Source of the DNA: Ilumatobacteraceae bacterium
GTDB lineage: Bacteria; Actinomycetota; Acidimicrobiia; Acidimicrobiales; Ilumatobacteraceae
Assembly: GCA_022425725.1 (NCBI GenBank)
Contig: JAKMEY010000074.1
Span: 1-64,000 of the forward strand
Length of the DNA stretch: 64,000 nt
Direction: 5' to 3'
In this document: positions 26,749 through 35,098 of the stretch, in pieces
Layout of the letters: each line of letters starts with the position of its first letter
Numbering within the stretch: the stretch's first letter is position 1
Notes under the pieces: generated by a model
The model's input: the letters and a program-made list of their open reading frames with translations, nothing else
Databases searched by the model: none
What the model was told of the DNA's origin: nothing
Translations under genes and position numbers: made by a program

Positions 26749-29700
26749 GATGCGACCTCATTCATTGATTGCAATTTTCCCGTGCTGTCGTTGATCTCAA
26801 CAGAGCGAAGAACAGGAGCGAACCACTCGTCAACATCACGCAAAGTTGTTGTTTGGTCGAGCAACTCGTCATAGCCAAAGTCAAAAAACAAATGGTTGAA
26901 GGTCTGCTCACGTTCGCCCGGTCGCGCCTGATTGCCCTCCCATTCACCTTTTGGATCTCCGCCACAGCTCTGCGCAAGTGCGATACCTGCAAACAAGGGC
27001 ACCGGCCGGATGAGAACCTCTCGACGTAAGTTGATCAAACCAGCGAGTAATTCACGGGGGTCGGCTGATGGAGCCAATGAGGCTGTCAGGTGACGAACGC
27101 GCGCTTGCGTGTTGCTCACTCGGTACATAGAGAGGCGCCACTGTGTTTCAGGAGACACAACCGAGAGAACAACAAGATCGACCAATCGTTCACAGAAACG
27201 GTTGGCAAACGATGATGAGGCGGCAATGTCGAGAACTGTTGAGCCGTGAAGCGAATCGATCACCCCGGTTAATTCGACATCACCATCTTCTTTGGTGATG
27301 TGAACGTCGAGAGATGTCGTGACAAGCGGCAACGTCATACCCTCAGATGACAGGGCGTCAACTATGGCTTCTGTATCGTCTCGTGCTGCCTGAAGTGATG
27401 CGGCTCCGTACACACCGGGAGGAACGTCACCTGATGCGGTAAGGAAATCGACCCAGTCTTCTGGATTCCCTCCACCCATGGCAGATGACAACATGCCGTG
27501 ACGTAACCCGAATCGGTCGAGTCCATCAAGACCGAGCGGGATGTTCGACCCGCGCTCGCGCCCATACTCTTGAAGAGCGGCGAGATGAAGACGGTCCTCG
27601 CAGAACGTTCGTAATGGCTGGCTAAATGCATGGCGAAGATCGGCGACGGTGCAGGGCCCGTCGGGGCGCTCAGCTAACTCGAGTGACTCAGGTTGCTGGT
27701 TATGTTGACTGCGGCGGGACATCGCAGCCTTGACCGCGCTTCGATCATGGCTCCAGGGCCGATCGCTTACTTCAGGGTGGATGACAAAATTTGCTTCAGA
27801 CCAGGTCTGCCGCGGGTGGTGTACGAGGGGGAACTCGCAGCCAATAAGGTCACCAAGAGCATCGATGAGTTCGCTGAGTGCAGCCGACGGTGAGACCTCG
27901 GCACCACTCGTGACATCAAATCCGGTCGAACAGATGATGAGCCGATCTTGGGCCGACATCACAGCATCTAAGAGTTGGGCTTGATATTCACTTCTCTGGT
28001 CTCGGTCACCGATGCATTGTGGCGATTGAGTGAGGTCATCAGGGTTGGCGAGAGTATTTGGTTCACCCTCTCGGTCGACTCCTAAGAGACAAACAACGGA
28101 ATGAGGTACTCCGCGTACAGCAGTGAGCGAAGAGACCGTCACTCGCCCTGTCTGAAAACGAGGTATTCCCGCTGTCGAGGCCAATCTCGAGTTGACCAAC
28201 ACAGCAAGATCGGCGGGGTTGACCACCACCGACGCAGAGTCGTCCCCAGCGAGTTCGACCTCGTCGCATAGTTGCTCACACAGGTGGTCGATTGCTCGCC
28301 ACCACAGCACCTCATCGCCACTCACGGACACGAGTTGACCAAGTGCTTCGCGGAATGAGACAAACCAGTCTCGAGGTGTTGCTAAGAGATTGAGTTGTGT
28401 GCAACTATCGTGCAGTTGCTGAAGGAAAAGAGCGGTTTTCCCGAGTAGCCCAACGTCATCGAAACTCACTTCTCGAAGCGGGGCGATGCGATCGCCAACA
28501 AGTTCAGGCCCACTTGTGGCCGTGGCGACAGCAGAGACGAGACGGTTCAACGCGTCGAGCAGCGTGAATGCACCGAGGGGCTCGATGCCGACCGCACGCT
28601 GGTCGTCTCCGTCAAGACCCCAACGAGCATTTGCCATGGTGAAGAGTTCGCTCACACGATCGACATCAGAGGGTTCGATGTCGAACGACATCGCAACAAC
28701 GGACTGTGTCAAGAGCTCAACGACGTCATTAACTCGAAAACGCTCATCGAGTAATCGAAGCAACAGTTGGCCGACGCTCGCGATCGGGTTCGTCACTCCA
28801 AGCGAACGGTCAGCAATTTGTACTGGAATGTCGGGAACGCCGGCCGCGGGGTTACCAGCGAACACAGACTGCACCAGTGGAGCGAAACGTTCGACGTCGT
28901 TAGTGAGCACCACGACGTCCCTTGGCGCGAACACCACCGACCCGTCGCGATGCCGCTCGTTGAAAAGGTGAAGAAGATGGTCTCTCAGTACCTCAACCTG
29001 GCGTGTTGCCCCAAACGTTCGGTGAACGGCAACGGTACGGTCGAGCGGCACTTCAGCATCAGGGACGGCATCGTGATCGATGGCGTCTTGAAGTGATGAC
29101 AGGAGAGTGCTGTCGTCCTCGCCTGCAGAGTTGCGTTTGATATTCAGAGGCCCGTCCACTTCTCCGCTGGTGGCCAGCACAGAATCGAGTAGCAGCGTGT
29201 GACCCTCTTCGTTGGTACGACCCCACACCTCATTGAGTCGAAAGCCACCTGTTGGGCGAGGATGTGCGTCGCGCAACGCTGGAAATCGCAACTCTTCTCG
29301 CCACGCTGATCGAACAGACTCCCACCTCGACGATGATGACACGGGAGCGAACACTGCGACCTCGGTCTTTATTGATAACACTCGAAACAAATCGAGTTGA
29401 GGCTGCGGCATCGTCGTCAAGCCAAATATCGACACCCGCTGTGGTATCGAACCAGCGAATGAGATCTCATCTGCGGAAGCATGCGTGAGTTGTTCGAACA
29501 CGCGAGCATCTGATCGCCCTAGACGCGCTTCGAGTTGCCGCCAGAGTTCTGGTTGCCAGAGATGATGGTCAGCGAGGGCCTGTAGCGATCCATCGACATC
29601 TTCTCCATCAGACCATCGTCTCACCATGTGGGGTCGGTAGAGGATGTAACGATCGAACACATCGGCAATCGCACGTGCCCGCATGAGATCGTCGACACCA

Positions 29701-29993
29701 CCTTCTTGTTGGATGGCATGGATCGCCCACGTCAACGGACCTGTCTCCCAGGTGCCCATCTTCAATTCGAGACTGAAGGTGTCTTTGAGGAATCTCGCCG
29801 GATACGAGAACTGAATGTTGGAACAAATACCGAGGCGAAGGGCGATTGCGTGGGTTAGCCATGAACGAACGCCGTCACCTGGGACCACAATGGTTTCGGG
29901 GAGAAATGGGTCATCGGGCACCTCGCTCAAACGGTCAACGAGCCGGTCGGCAAGCGTCTCGAGGTCATTGGCGACGACGAGGTGCATTCCCAT
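26745..29993 (-). CDS. recC: RecBCD subunit gamma, RecC
   Basis: This 1082-residue protein begins MHLVVANDLETLADRL and has the typical RecC helicase-like features: FLPETIVVPGDGVRSWLTHAIA, GLTTMPQPQLDLFRVL, and DFGYDELLDQTTTLRDVDEW at the C-terminus. RecC splits the duplex and scans for Chi sequences. It is the first gene of the operon. ATG 29993 or the second ATG at 29987 may be the start; the second is better spaced from a TAGGAA purine run. Mycobacterial RecBCD has been linked to single-strand annealing, which may also hold here. Confidence 0.92.
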   Translation of the reverse strand: MGMHLVVANDLETLADRLVDRLSEVPDDPFLPETIVVPGDGVRSWLTHAIALRLGICSNIQFSYPARFLKDTFSLELKMGTWETGPLTWAIHAIQQEGGVDDLMRARAIADVFDRYILYRPHMVRRWSDGEDVDGSLQALADHHLWQPELWRQLEARLGRSDARVFEQLTHASADEISFAGSIPQRVSIFGLTTMPQPQLDLFRVLSIKTEVAVFAPVSSSSRWESVRSAWREELRFPALRDAHPRPTGGFRLNEVWGRTNEEGHTLLLDSVLATSGEVDGPLNIKRNSAGEDDSTLLSSLQDAIDHDAVPDAEVPLDRTVAVHRTFGATRQVEVLRDHLLHLFNERHRDGSVVFAPRDVVVLTNDVERFAPLVQSVFAGNPAAGVPDIPVQIADRSLGVTNPIASVGQLLLRLLDERFRVNDVVELLTQSVVAMSFDIEPSDVDRVSELFTMANARWGLDGDDQRAVGIEPLGAFTLLDALNRLVSAVATATSGPELVGDRIAPLREVSFDDVGLLGKTALFLQQLHDSCTQLNLLATPRDWFVSFREALGQLVSVSGDEVLWWRAIDHLCEQLCDEVELAGDDSASVVVNPADLAVLVNSRLASTAGIPRFQTGRVTVSSLTAVRGVPHSVVCLLGVDREGEPNTLANPDDLTQSPQCIGDRDQRSEYQAQLLDAVMSAQDRLIICSTGFDVTSGAEVSPSAALSELIDALGDLIGCEFPLVHHPRQTWSEANFVIHPEVSDRPWSHDRSAVKAAMSRRSQHNQQPESLELAERPDGPCTVADLRHAFSQPLRTFCEDRLHLAALQEYGRERGSNIPLGLDGLDRFGLRHGMLSSAMGGGNPEDWVDFLTASGDVPPGVYGAASLQAARDDTEAIVDALSSEGMTLPLVTTSLDVHITKEDGDVELTGVIDSLHGSTVLDIAASSSFANRFCERLVDLVVLSVVSPETQWRLSMYRVSNTQARVRHLTASLAPSADPRELLAGLINLRREVLIRPVPLFAGIALAQSCGGDPKGEWEGNQARPGEREQTFNHLFFDFGYDELLDQTTTLRDVDEWFAPVLRSVEINDSTGKLQSMNEVAS

Positions 29994-30096
29994 TCCTACG
30001 ATCGTACGTGCTGGGTGTGACGTGAATGCTGGTGATGGTCAGCATTCTCACTGCTACCGACACCTTCAGGCGGCGGTAGCCTTTCCACGTCATCCC

Positions 30097-30171
30097 GCCC
30101 TCGTAGCTCAGGGGATAGAGCATCGGCCTCCGGAGCCGTGTGCGCAGGTTCGAATCCTGCCGAGGGCACCA
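30097..30171 (+). tRNA. tRNA-Arg (anticodon CCG)
   Basis: The cloverleaf is complete: acceptor stem GCCCTCG/CGAGGGC, D-arm GCTC...GAGC, anticodon loop CTCCGGA giving anticodon CCG (reads CGG codons), and T-arm GCAGG-TTCGAAT-CCTGC. The discriminator A is followed by an encoded CCA at 30169-30171. The 27-43 pair of the anticodon stem appears to be a U-U mismatch. It lies between the recC start and the DUF3237 gene. Confidence 0.97.
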
Positions 30172-30180
30172 GCAATGGGG

Positions 30181-30651
30181 CTATCGAACGGCGAATAAGT
30201 CGTAGATAACCGACATCGCGTTACGACCTGCTGAGGCAATAAAGACGGTGTTGTTGAGCCATTCAAGCCCACGACCACCACTCTCGAGGTTGACCTGGAG
30301 TCTGAAGTAATACTCGTCTCGGGCGACATCCTCGCCGGCTGAAACCCTTTCCAACACCTCAGCAGGCCCATGCCGAAACCCACTCGTTGCGAGATAGATG
30401 AGAGAGCCATCAGCAGTCCTCGCGGAATAGCGGGTGTCAATTACTGCGGTTCCGTCAGCGGTCACAATCTGCCAGTCGGCACCGCCATCGAGAATTTCAG
30501 CATTCAACAGCGGACCTGTTATCGATCCTCCAATGATGGGGATGATCCGACGCTGCCCGGTGAGAACCGACCCGAGTTCTAAGGGTTCGCCAAGTTCAAC
30601 TTTGACATGAGCAACAAACTCCAACTCGGGAACGTGCTGAGGGGTCGACAT
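30181..30651 (-). CDS. DUF3237 family protein
   Basis: This 156-residue protein carries the DUF3237 pattern: LEFVAHVKVELGEPLELGS, RRIIPIIGGSITGPLLNAEI, GGADWQIVTADGTAVIDTRY, and a C-terminal LEWLNNTVFIASAGR. This small beta-barrel family is uncharacterised but often sits with oxidative or hydroxylation genes. It starts 17 bp after the P450 stop and is probably co-transcribed with it, which suggests a role with the P450 product. ATG 30651 is chosen because the longer upstream frame runs into the P450 gene and shows no homology. Confidence 0.85.
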   Translation of the reverse strand: MSTPQHVPELEFVAHVKVELGEPLELGSVLTGQRRIIPIIGGSITGPLLNAEILDGGADWQIVTADGTAVIDTRYSARTADGSLIYLATSGFRHGPAEVLERVSAGEDVARDEYYFRLQVNLESGGRGLEWLNNTVFIASAGRNAMSVIYDLFAVR

Positions 30652-30668
30652 GAAAACGTAAGTCGAAC

Positions 30669-31889
30669 TTAGAGAGGGTGACGTGTCGGGAATGTCACCG
30701 GGATGTTGCGCGGCCCTCGAACCTGGCCACCTGCCCACGTGACCGCATCGGCATCAGTGAGTTCAAACTCGGGAATCATCCTCAAGAACTCTTCGATCGC
30801 TACCTGCATTTCCATGCGAGCAAGGTTTGATCCCGCGCAACGGTGGATACCTGAACCGAATGCAATATGGCGGTTGTGCTCACGATCGATGATCACTTCC
30901 TCTGGGTTGTCGAACATTGCCGGATCGCGGTTCGCGGCAGGGAAGGTCAGCATCACTCGATCGCCTGCCTTGACCTCGCGATCACCGAGCATGGTGTCGT
31001 GATTTGCGACTCTGGCCATCGTCACCGGTGAATACGCGCGGAGAAATTCCTCAATCGCGGTTGGAATGAGGTCGGGCTCGTCGACAAGTCGCTGACGATC
31101 TTCGGGGTGCGTTGCGAGGTGCAACAGGGCTGAGCCGATTGAACTCCACGTCGTGTCGATTCCGGCGATGAGCATAAGACCGACATTGCCTCGAATGACT
31201 GGCATCGGAACGGGCTCGCCATCAAGTTCGGCATCGAGCAGGAATGAGATGAGATCGTCGCCTGGATTCTCTTGCCGGTACTCGATCTGTTCCAAGAAGA
31301 ATTTTCTGATGATCGAGGCATAGTGCTCCCGAATTTCGTCATCTTGCAATCCGAGTTCAAGCGCGCCCTGCACCCATGTGGTGAACTCGTCTGCCATCTC
31401 TGGTTCGATGCCGAGAATCGCAGCAATGATTCGGGGCGGGATCTGACGTGCGTATTGCTCTGCAATGTCAGCAGATCCCTCTTCAATAAATTCACGAATC
31501 AGTCGTCGGCACAACTCTTGGGTGTGCTCGCGGTACTTCTCAACCGCCTTCGGCGAAAAGAAAGGCAACATGAGCCGGCGTTCGGGGGTGTGGTCAGGTT
31601 CATCGGTGGCAATAATCGATCGAATGCGGTCGCCGTTCGCGTCATACGACTGTGGAACAGGGGTAACGGTCACCGAGTACGACGACCACGCCTCGGTGTC
31701 AGCCGCAATCGACCTCACTCCCTCATAGGTCGTGGGCATGAACGTGACCTCGCGGCGTTCAGTGCGGGCAAATGGGCATCCCTGCTCACGTAACTCGCCC
31801 CACACCGAATACGGATCTTTCACAAACTCCGGATCAAAGATCTCGAAGTCATTTGCCCAATCTGATACTGGATCAACTTCGGTCATCAT
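30669..31889 (-). CDS. Cytochrome P450
   Basis: This 406-residue bacterial class-I P450 has the I-helix AGIDTTWSSIG (residues 242-252), the ExxR-containing EEFLRAYSPV, and the heme loop AFGSGIHRCAGSNLARME with the proximal Cys351. It would need a ferredoxin and reductase, not encoded nearby. The start is ATG 31889 or the next ATG at 31886, just after a GAGGGGG ribosome-binding site. A perfect 10-bp palindrome lies about 65 bp upstream. The substrate is unknown. Confidence 0.93.
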   Translation of the reverse strand: MMTEVDPVSDWANDFEIFDPEFVKDPYSVWGELREQGCPFARTERREVTFMPTTYEGVRSIAADTEAWSSYSVTVTPVPQSYDANGDRIRSIIATDEPDHTPERRLMLPFFSPKAVEKYREHTQELCRRLIREFIEEGSADIAEQYARQIPPRIIAAILGIEPEMADEFTTWVQGALELGLQDDEIREHYASIIRKFFLEQIEYRQENPGDDLISFLLDAELDGEPVPMPVIRGNVGLMLIAGIDTTWSSIGSALLHLATHPEDRQRLVDEPDLIPTAIEEFLRAYSPVTMARVANHDTMLGDREVKAGDRVMLTFPAANRDPAMFDNPEEVIIDREHNRHIAFGSGIHRCAGSNLARMEMQVAIEEFLRMIPEFELTDADAVTWAGGQVRGPRNIPVTFPTRHPL

Positions 31890-31953
31890 TCCCCCTCGAT
31901 GACGTTGCCGGCGCGCCTGCCTTCTGGTCGGAATCGTAGCGCACACACATTTA

Positions 31954-31963
31954 GGTGTACACC
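31954..31963. promoter_or_regulatory. Palindrome upstream of P450-DUF3237 operon
   Basis: GGTGTACACC is a perfect 10-bp palindrome in the 86-bp gap between the nikO-like stop and the P450 start. Read in the direction of the P450 gene it is followed by TGTGTGTGCGC and a TACGAT that could be a -10 element. TetR- and Mar-like regulators bind sites of this kind, but no regulator gene is adjacent, so this is only a candidate operator. Confidence 0.3.
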
Positions 31964-31975
31964 GTGCCGTGACGG

Positions 31976-32719
31976 CTACAGCCGAGAGGGGTCAAAGCCC
32001 AGAGGAAGTTCTAAGCGATGTTCCGCCAGCAACTCAACGTTGGCAAGCAACTCTGGGGTGCGGCCATCGGCCACTACACGACCGTCGCTCACAATGACCG
32101 ACCGATTGCATAGCTGCAGAGCAAGGGGAAGGTCATGAGTGACGATGAGTTGTGTCTGCGTGAGGGAGGAAAGCAAATCAATGAGTTCGCGCCTGCCCGC
32201 AGGGTCAAGACCTGAGGTGGGTTCATCAAGAATGAGGACGTCTGGGTCCATTGAGAGCACGGTTGCAATCGCGACCCTTCGCTTTTCGCCGCCGCTCAAA
32301 TGATGGGGGTTTCGATCGGCGTAGCCGGCAGCTCCAACCCGTTCGAGCGTTCGTTCTACCAGCTCGTCGAGTTCTGCACCGCTGACACCGAGATTCGCTG
32401 GACCGAACGCCACATCTTCACGAACCGATGACATGAAAAGTTGATCATCTGCGTCTTGGAACACTGCGCCAACCCGGCGGCGAACTTCCATCAAATTCGA
32501 TTCGACAACAGGAGTATCACCAATCCGGACCTCGCCAGATTGGGTTGCCAAGAGGCCGTTGAGATGCATAACGAAGGTGGTTTTGCCCGAACCGTTTGGC
32601 CCAAGCACGGCAACGCGTTCACCCGCATTGACATCGATAGTGAGCCCTCTCAATGCATCGTGATGCTCCCCCGGATAACGAAAACCAAGTTCGCGAACCG
32701 AAATCGATGAAGCTGACAT
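31976..32719 (-). CDS. nikO: ECF-type metal transporter ATPase (NikO/CbiO)
   Basis: This 247-residue ABC ATPase has Walker A LGPNGSGKTTF, Q-loop VGAVFQDADDQLF, signature HLSGGEKRRVAIA, Walker B VLILDEPTSGLDP, and H-loop IVTHD. It belongs to the CbiO/NikO class with the FQDADDQLF variant typical of energy-coupling-factor transporters. ATG 32719 shares one base with the CbiQ-type stop (TGATG). It powers uptake by the M-Q-O complex. The name nikO rather than cbiO rests on the Nur-type operator in front of the operon. Confidence 0.9.
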   Translation of the reverse strand: MSASSISVRELGFRYPGEHHDALRGLTIDVNAGERVAVLGPNGSGKTTFVMHLNGLLATQSGEVRIGDTPVVESNLMEVRRRVGAVFQDADDQLFMSSVREDVAFGPANLGVSGAELDELVERTLERVGAAGYADRNPHHLSGGEKRRVAIATVLSMDPDVLILDEPTSGLDPAGRRELIDLLSSLTQTQLIVTHDLPLALQLCNRSVIVSDGRVVADGRTPELLANVELLAEHRLELPLGFDPSRL

Positions 32720-33486
32720 CACACCACCGCCACGGTGAGCACCAATGCGGCACCAATCGGGCACAGCAATACGGCCAGCCACTCTTTTGTTGACGCTCGT
32801 TGCTCAGACACCGTCGGCATCACTCCGGTGTAGCCGCGCGCAAGCATCGCCTGGTGCACGCGTTCTCCCCTCTCATAAGAACGAACAAAGAGAGCCCCCG
32901 CAGACGACGCAATCGGCTTCAGTTGCCACATCCATCTCGGGTCGTGACCTCTCGCCACCATCGAGCGACGCATCCGCCCGAGTTGTTCAACGAGTACATC
33001 GATATACCGGAGCATGAACGCAATGATCGCCACCAATAGTCGGGGAACTTTCAGTCGAGTCATGCCATGCAAGAGTTGTGCGACAGGAGTCGTTGCCGAC
33101 AGCGCAATGCTCATCGTTGCGCCTAACCCCGCTTTGGCAAGGATGTTCCACGTTGCCCACAGTCCGTCGATCGAGAGCGAGACGCCAAGCACCCGTACCG
33201 ACTCGCCGCCCCCGATAAATGGCACAATCAGAGCGAACATGACGAACGGAATAATCACTGATAAACGCTTCAGGTATGTCAACACGCCAATTTTGGTCGT
33301 CACAATGATGGCCCACGCCCCTAATGCATAGAGAGCGAACGCCACTATTTCTCGTCGTGGCGTCATCGCAATCACGACAACGACCGCAACGACCGCAACC
33401 AATTTTGCTTCAGGCGACAAACGGTGAATTCGCGAGTCTCCTGGCACGAAGAGACGCGAAACCGTCGAACCATGAGCTCCCGACAT
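32719..33486 (-). CDS. nikQ: ECF transporter transmembrane subunit (NikQ/CbiQ)
   Basis: This 255-residue membrane protein of the EcfT/CbiQ family has the conserved coupling helices ARGHDPRWMWQL (ARG motif) and QAMLARGYTGVMP (second ARG). These contact the ATPase dimer. Hydrophobic segments fill the first 130 residues and the last 20. It lies between the substrate subunit and the ATPase gene, with a one-base overlap to nikO and a 12-bp gap to nikMN. Confidence 0.9.
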   Translation of the reverse strand: MSGAHGSTVSRLFVPGDSRIHRLSPEAKLVAVVAVVVVIAMTPRREIVAFALYALGAWAIIVTTKIGVLTYLKRLSVIIPFVMFALIVPFIGGGESVRVLGVSLSIDGLWATWNILAKAGLGATMSIALSATTPVAQLLHGMTRLKVPRLLVAIIAFMLRYIDVLVEQLGRMRRSMVARGHDPRWMWQLKPIASSAGALFVRSYERGERVHQAMLARGYTGVMPTVSEQRASTKEWLAVLLCPIGAALVLTVAVV

Positions 33487-33498
33487 GAAGTGCTCAGC

Positions 33499-34479
33499 CT
33501 ACGCGGACTGTCGACGACGGGCGGAACGAGATGCGCTCACCACACCGCCACCGACCAGCAGTGTTATAGAGATCCCTGCGACTCCGGCAACTGCCAGGCT
33601 CACCGACTCATTCGATATTCCTGCTGTTGCATAGTCGGAGAACCAAATCGAAGACAATGCATGATCTGTGGCTGACTCCTCAAAGCCCTTATCGATCGCA
33701 ACGCGCTCAAGGCCGTCTGGGTTTGAAGCGGCAAATTGGCTGACCACGACGCCCACCACAACTGCAGCACACATGCTGCCAATCACGAATGGTCGGAAAC
33801 CGACGCGAGACGTCGCGTTCAACTCATCAACAGACAGATGCGCAGCACCCCGCACAAGGTCGGGTCGAGATGCCATTACCGCGGAGAGCACGAGACCCGT
33901 GATCACCGCCTCACCAATGCCGATCAACACGTGGACTCCGACCATGGCTCCGAAGACGGTGTCGAAAGCCACCGGAGCAGATGCCCCAAACAGCCATTCG
34001 ATTGAGAACGCAGATGCAGAAAGTACAACCGATATTCCGGCCGCAACCGCTCCCGCACCGACAACTCCCGCAGAGGTACGTGGCATCAACTTCCGTAACA
34101 GCACGAATGCCGCCCATCCGCCGAACGCAGTCACAATCGCCATATTGAGCGTGTTGTATCCGAGCGCCGTCAATCCACCATCTGCGAACAATACGGCTTG
34201 CACGATCACGACCACTGAAACCACCAACATGCCCACCCAAGGGCCGAGAAGCACTGCCGCCAACGCACCACCGAGCAGGTGGCCAGTAGTTCCAGCCGCT
34301 ACCGGAAAATTCACCATCTGCGCAGCGAAGATGAAGGCCGCAGCAACCCCCGCAAGCGGAACCTGACGATCACCGAGTTCACGATCGGCGTAACGAACCC
34401 CAGCCGATACTGCGACGAGCGCAATCACCGCAGTAATCACGGCGACGGACGGCTCTAAAAACCCATCTGGAGCATGCAT
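33499..34479 (-). CDS. nikMN: Nickel/cobalt ECF substrate subunit (fused NikM-NikN / CbiM-PDGLE)
   Basis: This 326-residue protein starts at ATG 34479 with MHAPDGFL. In the CbiM/NikM family the free N-terminal Met and His2 bind the metal, which decides this start against the longer frame. The membrane domain includes NFPVAAGTTGHLLGGALAA and GGLTALGYNTLNMAI. The C-terminal part has a PDGLE motif (NPDGLERVAIDKG) and a final membrane helix, equivalent to CbiN or NikN fused to the M subunit. A Nur-type operator lies 46 bp upstream, favouring nickel as the substrate. Confidence 0.9.
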   Translation of the reverse strand: MHAPDGFLEPSVAVITAVIALVAVSAGVRYADRELGDRQVPLAGVAAAFIFAAQMVNFPVAAGTTGHLLGGALAAVLLGPWVGMLVVSVVVIVQAVLFADGGLTALGYNTLNMAIVTAFGGWAAFVLLRKLMPRTSAGVVGAGAVAAGISVVLSASAFSIEWLFGASAPVAFDTVFGAMVGVHVLIGIGEAVITGLVLSAVMASRPDLVRGAAHLSVDELNATSRVGFRPFVIGSMCAAVVVGVVVSQFAASNPDGLERVAIDKGFEESATDHALSSIWFSDYATAGISNESVSLAVAGVAGISITLLVGGGVVSASRSARRRQSA

Positions 34480-34524
34480 AGCAATGTGCGTCACGTCCTT
34501 GACCGTAGCGAGGGGGAGCACTTA

Positions 34525-34541
34525 CTGCAAATCGTTCGCAA
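34525..34541. promoter_or_regulatory. Nur-type operator (nickel-responsive Fur family)
   Basis: The sequence cTGCAA-ATCGT-TCGCAA is an inverted repeat of two hexamers separated by five bases. It closely fits the Streptomyces Nur box, tTGCaa-N5-ttGCAA. It lies in the 164-bp gap between the divergent nikMN and Fur-family genes, 46 bp from the nikMN start. When nickel is plentiful, Nur-Ni would be expected to bind here and repress the transporter. Confidence 0.7.
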
Positions 34542-34643
34542 TTTACCCCCGCTGGAATGTGCGGCTCTCCCCTCTGAGAAATTCAAACCCGTCTTAGGGC
34601 AATGTGTCACACGGTGCTCTTCTCAACCCGTAAGGTGTCGTCC

Positions 34644-35057
34644 ATGAGTATCGACGAGGTCCTGCGCGCTCAGGACTTTCGCGTCACTCGTGCCCGCACA
34701 CTCGTCTGGCAGGTTCTCGACGAGGCACAGTCACACCTCAGTGCAGCCGACATTCTGCAGCGAGTTCACGATTATGACGAATCAATCAACTCATCATCGG
34801 TCTATCGAGCCTTGTCACTCTTTTCGGAACTTGAGCTCGTGAGAGAAACACGCCATGGCGAACTCAGCACGTGGGAACCTGCTCACGATGACGCAGTAAT
34901 CCACCTGCGTTGCGAACTTTGTGACACCACCATTCACTTCAACGCACCAACGGTCAACAACCTCCGTAAGCAGGTCAGGAACATCACAAATTTCACCCCG
35001 ACGTCAATCGACGTCCGCATCTCAGGCGTTTGTGAATCCTGCTCGTTTGCGACCTAA
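34644..35057 (+). CDS. nur: Fur-family metalloregulator, probably Nur
   Basis: This 137-residue protein has the Fur winged helix (FRVTRARTLVWQVLDEAQSHLSAADILQRV, then SSVYRALSLFSELELV). The dimerisation domain carries a structural zinc site, Cys-x-x-Cys in LRCELCD and again in GVCESCS. ATG 34644 is chosen because the upstream extension lacks homology. It is divergent from nikMNQO with a Nur-type box between them, so it probably controls that operon and possibly itself. Fur, Zur or Mur cannot be fully excluded from the sequence. Confidence 0.85.
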   Translation: MSIDEVLRAQDFRVTRARTLVWQVLDEAQSHLSAADILQRVHDYDESINSSSVYRALSLFSELELVRETRHGELSTWEPAHDDAVIHLRCELCDTTIHFNAPTVNNLRKQVRNITNFTPTSIDVRISGVCESCSFAT

Positions 35058-35098
35058 CGTTGTCGCTGTCGTCTGCGACGCGAGTAAAGGAGAAGGGC

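Noticed and set aside
29997-30006. Palindrome TACGATCGTA upstream of recC as an SOS box
   Set aside because: It does not match the actinobacterial LexA box (GAAC-n4-GTTC) and is low-complexity self-complementary sequence.
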